Part shown: in pieces, positions 1 to 8,417 of the stretch
How the letters are laid out: every line of letters starts with the position of its first letter
Position numbering within the stretch: the first letter of the stretch is position 1
DNA from: Verrucomicrobiota bacterium
GTDB lineage: Bacteria; Verrucomicrobiota; Verrucomicrobiia; Limisphaerales; UBA9464
Direction: 5' to 3'
Assembly (NCBI GenBank): GCA_947471985.1
Contig: CANIZL010000033.1
Span: forward strand, 1 to 58,306
DNA length: 58,306 nt
Made by a program: the position numbers and the translations under genes
Notes under the pieces: generated by a model
What the model was told of the DNA's origin: nothing
Databases searched by the model: none
What the model saw: only the letters and a program-made list of their open reading frames with translations

Positions 1-1
1 C

Positions 2-2485
2 ACGCGGGGACCGGCGCACGGAGCGCGGAACGCGGCGGCGCGGCCGGATCGGGATCATCATTTCACGCGGCTGTGGCGGGTACAGCACAAGGAGGCGCGG
101 ACGCTGCCGGCATTCCGGTTGGACGCGAAGAATCCGGCCGGCCTGGTGGAGATGTTGAGCCATCCCAACGGCTGGGTGCGCGGCACGGCCAACCGCCTGC
201 TGACCGAGAATCCCGAGGCGTTGAATGGGGTGCGACGGGAGTTGGATCAGGCGGTTACGAATCCGCGGGGCTCGGTGTTTGGGCGGATCCAGGCGCTGTG
301 GTTGACGACCATTCTCGCGGAGAATTATCGCCTGGAGCAATCGGCCCCCGTGCCGAAGGGATGGTTTTCCGAGGGTAGTGCGGCGCTGCGGAAGACGGCG
401 TTTCAAGTGCTCGCGGAGTTTGCGAGCCGCCCGGAACTGCGCCGCAATCTGCGGTCGGAGTCCGGTGTGGATATCGACGACGGCATGGAACTGGCGGTCC
501 TCGGGGGGCTGCGGGATCCGGACGCGCGGGTGCGGTTGCACGCCTTGCGGGCGGCAGGGGATCTGGTGGCCACTCCCCGTCTGGCGGCGGCTCTGACGGA
601 TGCCTGGCCGCAATGGCAGGGTCGCTGGTTGCAATCGGCCGCGGTGGGCGCGGCATCCAAGGATCCCCTGCGGCATCTGGAGGCGGTGTTCCGGACGCCG
701 GATCCGGTGCAATCCCTGGCGTACGCGCAGCATTTGGTCCGAGTGGTGGGCAATCGGAATGAATCCACGCTGACGGCGAAACTGCTGGTGCTGCTCGCCC
801 GGCAACCCCAGAAGTTCGAAGGCCTGCAGATCGCGCTGCTGGAAACTCTCAGCACGCAGCTCCCGGTCAACGGCGTGATTTGGTGGGATCCGCCGACCAC
901 GGACGCGTTGAAGTCGTTCATGCTCAATCCGCGCACGGCGAACGTCGCCCTGGGTTTCTGCGGTCGGGGCAGCGTGGTGGAGATGCTGGGCAGTTCGGTG
1001 AAGCCGGCGGTGACCCGCGCGATTGATCAATTGAGTGATCCGGCGACGCCCGTGGCCCTCCGGGGTCAGTTGGCTCAGAGTCTCATGGGTGTCCGAAATG
1101 CCGATGTCCGCGTGGTGCCGGCGCTGTCGGCCCTGCTGGGACGGCGGGACACGCCCGAGGATTTGCAGAAGCGGTTGGTGTCGGCCCTCGGGGGGACGGC
1201 GGAGGGGGCGGTGGAATTGGTGAAGGTGTTTCCGCGACTGCCGAGCACCTTGATTGAACCCGCTTTTGCGATGGTGCTGAAACGCAAGGATGCCGTGACC
1301 ACGTTCCTCAGCCGCCTCGCGGATCGATCGATCCCGCTGACGGTGTTGGGCCCGGGGCGGCTTCATCGACTGCGCACCTTCGCAGATCCGACGGTGGCCG
1401 CACGGGCCGCGGAGGTGATCAATGCCCTGACCGGCGGGGAAACTCGTTCCAAGGATGCGCTCATCAGCCGGTTCCGTCCGGAGGTGGTGAAGCCGGGGGA
1501 TCCGACCCAGGGCAAGGCCGTCTTCCTGGCGAACTGCGCCGGGTGCCATCAGTACAAGAACGATGGGCGCAATCTGGCGCCGAACCTCAATGGCATGGGG
1601 GCGCACGGACCGGAGGATTTGCTCGTGCACATTTTGGATCCGAACCGGGTGGTGGAAGCCAATTTCCTCAGCCAGTTGATTGAGACGAGCGATGGCACCA
1701 CGTACAACGGGATCATCGCGCGGGAGAATACCAGTGAGGTCGTGCTGCGGGATGCGACCGCGGATCACACGGTGCGGGTGAGTGAGATCAAGCAGCGCAG
1801 CGCGACGGGGATCTCGCTGATGCCGGAAGGCTTCGAGGGATTGGGCGCGGAATCGCTGCGGAATCTGCTGGCCTATCTGTGCGTGGACGATGCGCGGTTC
1901 CGGGTGCTGGATTTGAGTCGGGCGAGCACCCGCAATACCGCGCGGGACCTGTTTGCGGCGCCGGAAAACGAGGGCGAATTCCTGATGTTCAAACGCCATG
2001 GCCTGCAGCGCGTGGAGGAGGTCCCCTTCAACGTGGTCAGTCCGGCGCAGGCGACGGCGAACGTGATTGTGCTCAAGGGCGGCCCGGGAGATGTCTCGAG
2101 CCGGAAGACGCTGCCCCGGAAGGTGGAGGTCCCGGTGGGGGTGGCCGCTCGGCGATTGCATTTCCTGGGGGGCATCGCGGGGTGGGGATTCCCGTTTGTG
2201 CAGGACAAGCAGTTGCCGGTGCTGAAGGTCACCGTGCTTTTTGTGGGCGGCGCGCGGGAGGAAATGGTGTTCAAGAACGGTGTCGAATTTGCCGACTGGC
2301 TGGGGCGGCATGATGTACCGGGATCGAAGTGGGTGGACTGGACCGTGGGTCCCGGACAGGTGCGTTGGTTCAGTCGGGACATCCAGGGCCGGGGCGTGGT
2401 GGATAAGCTGATCCTCGAGAGCTACGACAACGAGGTGGCGCCCACGGTGGTGGCCATTACGGCGGAATCCGGCCCGGCCCGCTGA
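2..2485 (+). CDS. PVC-type HEAT-repeat/cytochrome c dehydrogenase, 5'-truncated
   Basis: The reading frame is open from the first bases of the window, so the gene starts upstream; a TTG at 119 is only the first in-window start-like codon. The first translated stretch (RLWRVQHKEARTLP) resembles the end of the glucose/sorbosone-dehydrogenase-like beta-propeller found in PVC membrane-bound dehydrogenases. Then follow about 440 residues of helical HEAT-like repeats and a single c-type heme motif CAGCH (codons near 1535-1549). After the heme come typical cytochrome residues and a C-terminal beta-rich domain (from about base 1,950) that I cannot name. Such proteins are exported and thought to oxidise sugars or alcohols and pass electrons to a periplasmic chain; the substrate is unknown. 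The next gene starts 14 bases downstream on the same strand. Confidence 0.85.
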   Translation, partial: TRGPAHGARNAAARPDRDHHFTRLWRVQHKEARTLPAFRLDAKNPAGLVEMLSHPNGWVRGTANRLLTENPEALNGVRRELDQAVTNPRGSVFGRIQALWLTTILAENYRLEQSAPVPKGWFSEGSAALRKTAFQVLAEFASRPELRRNLRSESGVDIDDGMELAVLGGLRDPDARVRLHALRAAGDLVATPRLAAALTDAWPQWQGRWLQSAAVGAASKDPLRHLEAVFRTPDPVQSLAYAQHLVRVVGNRNESTLTAKLLVLLARQPQKFEGLQIALLETLSTQLPVNGVIWWDPPTTDALKSFMLNPRTANVALGFCGRGSVVEMLGSSVKPAVTRAIDQLSDPATPVALRGQLAQSLMGVRNADVRVVPALSALLGRRDTPEDLQKRLVSALGGTAEGAVELVKVFPRLPSTLIEPAFAMVLKRKDAVTTFLSRLADRSIPLTVLGPGRLHRLRTFADPTVAARAAEVINALTGGETRSKDALISRFRPEVVKPGDPTQGKAVFLANCAGCHQYKNDGRNLAPNLNGMGAHGPEDLLVHILDPNRVVEANFLSQLIETSDGTTYNGIIARENTSEVVLRDATADHTVRVSEIKQRSATGISLMPEGFEGLGAESLRNLLAYLCVDDARFRVLDLSRASTRNTARDLFAAPENEGEFLMFKRHGLQRVEEVPFNVVSPAQATANVIVLKGGPGDVSSRKTLPRKVEVPVGVAARRLHFLGGIAGWGFPFVQDKQLPVLKVTVLFVGGAREEMVFKNGVEFADWLGRHDVPGSKWVDWTVGPGQVRWFSRDIQGRGVVDKLILESYDNEVAPTVVAITAESGPAR

Positions 2486-2499
2486 ACTCATCCCCGGAA

Positions 2500-3045
2500 A
2501 TGACTCCGTCCGATCCCATCCCGTCGCCGGCGGAAATCTCGGTACGCCGTGCGCGCCTTGCGGATTGCCCGGGCATCCTGGCCATCTACAACGACGCCGT
2601 GCTGACCACGACGGCCAGCTACGACTATGAGCCGCGCACGCTGGCGCATCGGGAGGAATGGCTGGCCGCACACGAGCGGGAGGATCTGGCGGTGTTGGTG
2701 GCGGAAACGCCGTCGGGCGAAATCGTGGGTTGGAGCGCCTTGAACAAGTATCACGATCGGGTGGGATACCGCTTCACCACGGAGAATTCCGTTTACGTGG
2801 CGGCGCCCTGGCGGGGTCGCGGGGTGGGGGGGCGGCTGCTGGCGCCATTGGTAGCCGCGGCGCAGGCCCGGGGATTGCATGCGATCATCGCCTGCATCGA
2901 TGCCCAAAACGAGGCCAGCATCCGCCTGCATCAGCGCTTCGGATTCGAACGCGTCGGACTCTTCCGTCAGGTGGGCTACAAGTTCGATCGCTGGCTGGAC
3001 GTGGCCTACCTCGAACTCCTGCTGCCGGCGGGGCGTCCGGAGTAA
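2500..3045 (+). CDS. GNAT N-acetyltransferase, phosphinothricin/YncA-like
   Basis: A 181-residue protein with one GNAT fold. The N-terminal strand-helix (VRRARLADCPGILAIYNDAV) and the segment TTASYDYEPRT match the phosphinothricin acetyltransferase/MnaT (YncA) group. The acetyl-CoA pyrophosphate loop RGRGVGGRLL lies near residues 105-113, and the C-terminal HQRFGFERVGLFRQVGYKFDRW block is characteristic of this subgroup. Members acetylate the amino group of phosphinothricin, methionine sulfoximine or methionine-like amino acids in the cytoplasm; the natural substrate here cannot be told. It follows the dehydrogenase gene by only 14 bases, which may be co-transcription or mere proximity. Confidence 0.88.
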   Translation: MTPSDPIPSPAEISVRRARLADCPGILAIYNDAVLTTTASYDYEPRTLAHREEWLAAHEREDLAVLVAETPSGEIVGWSALNKYHDRVGYRFTTENSVYVAAPWRGRGVGGRLLAPLVAAAQARGLHAIIACIDAQNEASIRLHQRFGFERVGLFRQVGYKFDRWLDVAYLELLLPAGRPE

Positions 3046-3177
3046 ATTGACCACCGTGGGTCTCTCGGCGATTAAAGCCGCATTAAGCGACGGTTACATC
3101 ATCGAGCTTCCCACCGCGCGGCGGGGCGCCCTCCCGGGACTCCGGCCGCCGCGGTTTCTGCTCCCCCTTTCACTGAC

Positions 3178-3747
3178 ATGAGCAGTTCCAACACCCCCAA
3201 GAACAAGACCGGCGAGGCCGAGGCGGCCATCGCGGCTTCCACCGGCAACGTCGACAAGATCCGCGACATCCTGTTTGGCTCCAACATGCGCGACTACGAC
3301 CAGCGCTTTGCCCGGCTGGAAGACCGGCTGTTGCAGGAAGCCGCGGAATTGCGCGAGGAGATCAAACGCCGGTTTGCGGCGCTGGAGAATTACGTGAAGG
3401 GCGAGGTGAATTCGCTGCACGATGATCTCAAGGCGGCCCGGGCCGAACGGGTGGAGACCGATCGCGAAATCGTCCGCGAGCAGAAGGAAATCAACAAGGC
3501 CGTCGAGAAGCGGGAATTGCAGATCGAAGAAGCGGCTTCCAAGGCCATCCGCGATGTGCGCCAGCAGTTGCTGGAGGAGGCCAAGCGGCTCACCAACGAG
3601 ATCGAGGAAAAGCACAAGGACATCTCCGGCCGGCTTTCCCGCGATTCCGCCGAGCAGCGGGATCGGGCCACGGACCGTCGTTCGCTGGCGGACCTGTTTG
3701 ACCTCATGGCGGTGCGGCTGCGCGACGAGGAAGAGGCGCCGAAATAG
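3178..3747 (+). CDS. Coiled-coil protein of unknown function
   Basis: A 189-residue, highly charged protein. After a short polar N-terminus it has a conserved-looking segment (NVDKIRDILFGSNMRDYDQRF, about residues 23-43). Long heptad-rich helices run from about residue 44 to 165 (EERLLQEA-, EEIKRRFAALE-, KAIRDVRQQLLEEAKRL-type repeats), ending in a short LADLFDLMAVRL helix. No signal peptide, membrane segment or enzyme motif is visible. I recognise the general type (small cytoplasmic coiled-coil proteins with an 'IRDILFGxxMRDY' start) but know no function for it. It stands alone between the acetyltransferase and the convergent dnaE2. Confidence 0.75.
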   Translation: MSSSNTPKNKTGEAEAAIAASTGNVDKIRDILFGSNMRDYDQRFARLEDRLLQEAAELREEIKRRFAALENYVKGEVNSLHDDLKAARAERVETDREIVREQKEINKAVEKRELQIEEAASKAIRDVRQQLLEEAKRLTNEIEEKHKDISGRLSRDSAEQRDRATDRRSLADLFDLMAVRLRDEEEAPK

Positions 3748-3800
3748 GTCCGGCGTTCGCGGCGGCGGCGAGCCGTTTCGCCATTCCGCCGGTCCGTCCC

Positions 3801-6800
3801 TTACGCAAAATCGTGCGACGCCGCGGTGGTGAGCCCGGCGTAGTCCAGCCGCTCCAGCGAGCGGGCCTGGATGTGGATGGTGCGGTGCCGCAATTGCACG
3901 ATCCCTTCAATGATGAGGAAGGGTTCGCTGATCAAGAGCAGCCGCGTCGCCTCGAAAAGGTCCGGTGCGACGATGGCGTTAATGATGCCGGTCTCGTCTT
4001 CCAGGCTGACGAAGCAAACCCCTTTGGCCGTGCCCGGTCGTTGTCGGCAGATGACCTGCCCGGCCACCCGAATGCGCTCCCCACCGCGCGCTTCCGGCAG
4101 ATCGGCCGCCCGCCAGAAGGCCGTGGGGACGCGGGCGCGCAGCAACGCCATGGGATGCGGACCGGTGCTGAGTCGCTGACCGGCATAATCCGCCTGCAAC
4201 CGCTCCGCGGCCGACATGCGTGCGAGCGGCGCCCGGGGAGTTTCCCCACCGCCGGCGGGTGCCTCGGGAAATCCTTCGAAGAGGTCGCCTTGCCGCAATG
4301 GCCGGCCGGCGTCCCAGAGGGCGGCCCGGCGATGTTCCGCCCAGACGTTCAAGGCCCCGATGTTGGCGAGCGTCCGCCGCTCCGAGGCGTCCAGGGTGGT
4401 GCGGGCGAGGAAGTCGTTCAGGGACGTAAAAGGCGCTCGGGCCCGTTCAGCCAGCAACGTGTCCGCCGCGGTCCGCCGCAGCCCTTCGACCTGCATCAAT
4501 CCCAAGCGAAGAGAATGATCGTCGGCCAGCGTGCATCGCCATTCGGAGCGGGCGGCGCAGACGGGGCGAATGACCACCCCATGGCGTCGGGCGTCCTGGA
4601 GCAGGGTGGCCGCCGAGTAGAAACCCATCGGCTGGTTGTTGAGCAGGGCGGCGTAAAATTCGGGTGCCCGATGCACCTTCAGGTAAGCGCTGGCATAGGC
4701 CAGCAGGGCAAAGCTGATGGCGTGCGATTCCGGAAATCCGTAGAGCGCGAACGAACCCACCGCTTGGGCGATCCGTTCGCCGACGTCCGGCGGTACGCCC
4801 CGTTCCAGCATGGCTGCCCGCAAGCGCGCGGCGGCGCGGACCATGCGTTCATCCGATCGGTGGAAACTCAGGGCCTTCCGCAAATCCTCGGCCTCCGACC
4901 CGCTGAAATCGGCCATTTCCATGGCGATTTGCAACATCTGTTCCTGAAACAAGGGCACGCCGAGCGTTCGTTGGAGAATGGGAATGACGCGCGGATCATA
5001 ATAGGTGATCGCCTCTTCACCGGTGCGGCGACGCAGGTAGGGATGCGCGAGATCGCCCTGGATCGGGCCGGGGCGGATGATCGCCACCTCCACCACCAGA
5101 TCGTAAAAACACCGGGGTTGCATGCGGGGCAGGGTGGCCATCTGTGCCCGGCTCTCCACCTGGAACACCCCGATGGTGTCCGCCCGGCAGAGCAGATCAA
5201 AGGTGGGACCATCATTCTCCGGCAGTTGCGCCAGGTCCACCGGCCGGCCGCGACTGCAACTCAGGGTCACCGCTTCCTGCAACGCCGCCATCATGCCCAG
5301 TCCGAGCAAGTCCACCTTGATGATGCCCAGATCGGCGCAGTCGTCCTTGTCCCACTGAGCCACCACGCGTCCGGGCATGGCGGCATTTTCCAAGGGGACG
5401 AAGCGGTGCAATCCGCCCTGACAGATGATCATGCCGCCTGAGTGCTGGCCCAGATGCCGGGGCAATCCGGCAATGCGCGGATATAGTGTGGCGAAGGCCT
5501 GGGCCCGGGGATGCGCGGCGAGTCCGGCTTGCTGCAACTGGGCGGACATGTCGAGCGTCGGCGGATGTTCTCCGCCGTCGCCGAAGAGATGGGAGAATCG
5601 CTCCAGCACGTTGGCCGGCAGGTTCAGCACCTTGCCCACCTCTCGTGCGGTGCCGCGTCCCCGATACGTGTGCACCGCGCCGGTCATGGCAGCGCCGTGG
5701 GGACCGTACCGGCGATAGACCTCCTGGATCACCGCTTCCCGGCGTTCGCCGCTGGGGAGATCGATGTCGATGTCGGGCCAGCCTTTGCGACTGGCGCTGA
5801 GGAAGCGCTCAAAGAGGACGTTGAATTTGACCGGATCCACCGCGGTGATGCCCAGGCAATAACACACCGCGCTGTTGGCGGCGCTGCCCCGGCCCTGGGC
5901 CAGGATGTCGTTTTCGCGGCAGAACCGGATCAGGTCGGCGACGATGAGAAAATAGCCGGCGAAGCCCAGTTCTTCGATGAGGGCCAATTCCTTGCGTAAC
6001 AGGGCGGCCACGCGGGCGGGCACGCCGGCGGGATAACGTCGGGCGGCGCCGAGTCGAACCCATTCCAGCAGGACCCCGGGCATGGTTTCCCCGGCGCCCA
6101 CGGGATAGGCTGGGAACTCGTAGCCCAGATCGGTGAGTTGAAATTGGAGTTGTTCGCTGAGACGGCGGGTTTGGGTGATGGCGGCGGGGAGATCCCGGAA
6201 CAGGACGGCCATGGCGGCCGGGGATTTGAGGTGCCGCTCGGCGTTGACGCTCAATCGATCGCCCGCCTGATCGAGGTGGGTGTGGGCGCGCAGGCAGGTG
6301 AAGACGTCGGCGACCGCGCGATCTTCCGGGGCCAGATGTTCCACGCCGTTGGTGGCCAGCAGGGGCAGACGGGTGTGAGTGGCCAGATCGATCAGGCGCC
6401 GATTCCAGCGGGCCTCTTCCGGTCGGCAATGGCGCTGGATTTCCACGTAAACCCGCGCGGGCCCAAAGGCCTGCGTCAGCTGTTTCAGTACGAATTCCGG
6501 CGCGGTCGTAAAACGGTCGCCCGCCGGGGAACGTTCGAGCAGCGAGCAGAGGAGCGGGCCCTCCTCGCCGCCGGTAAGGGCCACCAGGCCGGGCGCGAAC
6601 TCGGGCAATTCGGCCCATTTCACGCAGCCTTCGCCCTTTTCCGCGCGGAGATGGGCCCGGGTCAGCAGTTGACACAGGTTTTGGTAGCCGGTGCGATCCT
6701 GCACCAGGACCGGGAGGACCGAGCCGTCCTCCAGCAGCAACTCGGCCCCCACCACATCGTGCAGCCCCTGCGCGCGGGCGGCGGTACGGAAGCGCGGGGT

Positions 6801-6947
6801 GCCGTAGAGTCCCATGCGATCGCAGACGGCGACCGTGTCGAGCTCCAAGGCGGCAGCTTGGGCGGCCAGCGCCTCCGGCTGGGCGGTGCCCCGCAGAAAC
6901 GAGAACGCACTGCGTGCGTGAAGTTCCACGTAGCTGCTGGCACTCAT
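3801..6947 (-). CDS. dnaE2: Error-prone DNA polymerase III alpha subunit DnaE2
   Basis: A 1048-residue C-family polymerase. The N-terminal PHP domain (SYVELHARSAFSFLRG, residues 5-20; AVCDRMGLYG near 40-49) is followed by the palm with the catalytic aspartates in PDIDID (about 391-396), helix-hairpin-helix elements, and a C-terminal OB fold (about 940-1030). Length and PHP sequence fit DnaE2 rather than replicative DnaE1 (about 1,150 residues). DnaE2 does translesion synthesis in damage-induced mutagenesis, normally with ImuA and ImuB; neither partner is next to it here. A direct repeat GTTC-N4-GTTC lies about 160 bases upstream of the start (7108-7119, minus strand), which might be a damage-response operator but is unproven. 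Confidence 0.93.
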   Translation of the reverse strand: MSASSYVELHARSAFSFLRGTAQPEALAAQAAALELDTVAVCDRMGLYGTPRFRTAARAQGLHDVVGAELLLEDGSVLPVLVQDRTGYQNLCQLLTRAHLRAEKGEGCVKWAELPEFAPGLVALTGGEEGPLLCSLLERSPAGDRFTTAPEFVLKQLTQAFGPARVYVEIQRHCRPEEARWNRRLIDLATHTRLPLLATNGVEHLAPEDRAVADVFTCLRAHTHLDQAGDRLSVNAERHLKSPAAMAVLFRDLPAAITQTRRLSEQLQFQLTDLGYEFPAYPVGAGETMPGVLLEWVRLGAARRYPAGVPARVAALLRKELALIEELGFAGYFLIVADLIRFCRENDILAQGRGSAANSAVCYCLGITAVDPVKFNVLFERFLSASRKGWPDIDIDLPSGERREAVIQEVYRRYGPHGAAMTGAVHTYRGRGTAREVGKVLNLPANVLERFSHLFGDGGEHPPTLDMSAQLQQAGLAAHPRAQAFATLYPRIAGLPRHLGQHSGGMIICQGGLHRFVPLENAAMPGRVVAQWDKDDCADLGIIKVDLLGLGMMAALQEAVTLSCSRGRPVDLAQLPENDGPTFDLLCRADTIGVFQVESRAQMATLPRMQPRCFYDLVVEVAIIRPGPIQGDLAHPYLRRRTGEEAITYYDPRVIPILQRTLGVPLFQEQMLQIAMEMADFSGSEAEDLRKALSFHRSDERMVRAAARLRAAMLERGVPPDVGERIAQAVGSFALYGFPESHAISFALLAYASAYLKVHRAPEFYAALLNNQPMGFYSAATLLQDARRHGVVIRPVCAARSEWRCTLADDHSLRLGLMQVEGLRRTAADTLLAERARAPFTSLNDFLARTTLDASERRTLANIGALNVWAEHRRAALWDAGRPLRQGDLFEGFPEAPAGGGETPRAPLARMSAAERLQADYAGQRLSTGPHPMALLRARVPTAFWRAADLPEARGGERIRVAGQVICRQRPGTAKGVCFVSLEDETGIINAIVAPDLFEATRLLLISEPFLIIEGIVQLRHRTIHIQARSLERLDYAGLTTAASHDFA

Positions 6948-7177
6948 GCGCGAAAAAGGGGGAAAACCGACCGCGGAGCCGATCCGGCCACGCGACGGAG
7001 ACCATGGCTCCGGGCGGACAGGCTAACCGGGCGAACGGTCGAACCGCCATTTTCGTTGAAAACAAGCCACTTATCGGAAGGGTTCACCATTTCGCCCCTA
7101 CGCCCGGAACTATTGAACATCTGCGGGGTCTTTGCATCTGATTGAACGTTGGTTGGATTGGTGTTCGCTAAGGGTTG

Positions 7178-7480
7178 GCAGAGGGGTCTTGCTTGGCGGC
7201 GTAGTGCGGGCACCGAGTCTCCAGTTGGCTACGCCGCCCGTCTGAGCGTCTTGGTGAAGGCGTCTATAGACCTCATCACCAGGGGCCCCGGCCGAGTGGT
7301 CGGGGCCCCTCAATTTCCTTCGCGGGAAAAATGTCGTTGGATGTCGCCGGTGTTGGACCGGCGGAGGTACCTGGCTCGAGTGACTGGATCCGCCATTTTC
7401 GGTGCCCGCCTAACCCGGCGATTTAGTGCTGCCAGAATCGTGGCCACATTCTGGTATTGGACCGCAAAGTTGCGGTTTTT
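7178..7480 (+). ncRNA. Candidate structured non-coding RNA or leader
   Basis: This is the main content of the 648-base gap between dnaE2 (start 6947) and the gene at 7617. On the plus strand there is a dense run of inverted repeats. Arms 7181-7189/7268-7274 pair apart from a two-G bulge and enclose a perfect 10-bp stem 7195-7204/7229-7238. Then come a perfect 10-bp stem 7281-7290/7301-7310 (extendable inward to a GAGT loop), a 7-bp stem 7345-7351/7357-7363, a 7-bp stem 7432-7438/7448-7454, and a short stem followed by five T at 7461-7480. The order and final U-tract favour plus-strand transcription. The 5' end is a guess. It could be a free RNA (6S-like size range) or a leader of the downstream gene. 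Confidence 0.35.
7461..7480 (+). terminator. Rho-independent terminator-like hairpin
   Basis: ACCGCA (7461-7466) pairs with TGCGGT (7471-7476) around the loop AAGT and runs straight into a T-tract (7476-7480). The stem is short, but the U-tract is rare in this GC-rich window. It would end plus-strand transcripts coming from the hairpin-rich region upstream, about 140 bases before the next gene. Confidence 0.5.
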
Positions 7481-7616
7481 CGGCCCGCTTCCCCGTGCCT
7501 AAATTTCCCCCTCGCCGTCCCCGATCGATTTCCTCCAGGAATGGCTCGTTAAAACCTGCGAGTGAAGCAACAACCGGACTTCCGGACCCGCTTAAATGCC
7601 GCCAGTTTCGTCGTCG

Positions 7617-8384
7617 ATGAATCCGTTCATGAACTGCCCCGGGCCCGTCCGGTGCGTGGGGTTGCTGCTGTTGGGCGTGGGACTGATGGCGGTCCGCGCC
7701 GAGGAACCGCTGACGCCCGCGGAGGCGGTCCGCGTGGGGCAGTCCTTGGCCGAGGAACTGCGATCGCTCCGGCCCGGCGCCAGCAGCACCAACACCGGGG
7801 TGCTCCGCATAAGGGATGCCAAAGGACGGCGCCGGGAGGTGCCGGTGACGGTGTTAACCGTGGTGGGATCGAATGACTGGCAGGTTTCCTACCAAGCCTC
7901 CTTGAGCAACGGCGCCAGTGAGACGCTGACGGCGCGCTATGGTTCCGGCGCCCCGATATACGAAGTGGCCCGATCGGCACCCGGCGCCTCCATGGCGGGT
8001 GCCCCGAAGGTCATCGCTCCCGGGGGCACGGCGATCTCCTTTGCCAATTCGGATTTTTGGGTCTGTGATCTGGGTTTGGAATTCCTGCGCTGGCCGACCC
8101 AGCGGTATGTGAAGGACGAGTTGAGCAACGGCCGGCCGTGCCACGTGCTGGAGAGTGTGAATCCTTCCACCAATGGCTACGCGAAGGTCTGGTCCTACAT
8201 CGATCAGGAATTCAAGGGCCTGCTTTCCGCCAAGGGATTTGATAGCCGGGGATTTGTGATCAAGGACTTCAGTACGGGCAACTTCGTGCGGGTGAAGGAC
8301 CACTGGTTCCTCAAGGACATCCGTATCCGGGACGAACGTTCCGACACGCGGACGGAGCTGTTGTACACGATTCCCCCCGAGTGA
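7617..8384 (+). CDS. Secreted LolA-like outer-membrane lipoprotein-sorting protein homologue
   Basis: From the ATG at 7617 the protein is 255 residues; an ATG at 7596 would add seven residues before the signal peptide. The N-terminus has a hydrophobic signal sequence (CVGLLLLGVGLMAVRAEE). The mature part has the pattern of the verrucomicrobial 'outer membrane lipoprotein-sorting protein' group: a GVLRIRDAKGRR strand pair, an FANSDFWVCDLGLEFLRWP segment, and a C-terminal VKDHWFLKDIRIRDERSDTRTELLY. These are LolA/LolB-like half-barrels exported to the periplasm; the cargo is unknown, and the family name comes from fold similarity. It is a single gene, convergent with the next one. Confidence 0.7.
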   Translation: MNPFMNCPGPVRCVGLLLLGVGLMAVRAEEPLTPAEAVRVGQSLAEELRSLRPGASSTNTGVLRIRDAKGRRREVPVTVLTVVGSNDWQVSYQASLSNGASETLTARYGSGAPIYEVARSAPGASMAGAPKVIAPGGTAISFANSDFWVCDLGLEFLRWPTQRYVKDELSNGRPCHVLESVNPSTNGYAKVWSYIDQEFKGLLSAKGFDSRGFVIKDFSTGNFVRVKDHWFLKDIRIRDERSDTRTELLYTIPPE

Positions 8385-8417
8385 CGGGGCGGCGGCGGGA
8401 GTGGGCGGTCCCTTGAT

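Noticed and set aside
3813-5441. 542-residue frame opposite dnaE2
   Set aside because: Antisense shadow of the polymerase gene, produced by high third-position GC.
7149-7502. 117-residue plus-strand open frame in the dnaE2 upstream region
   Set aside because: Basic, low-quality composition with no domain signs; it overlies the inverted repeats of the RNA candidate.
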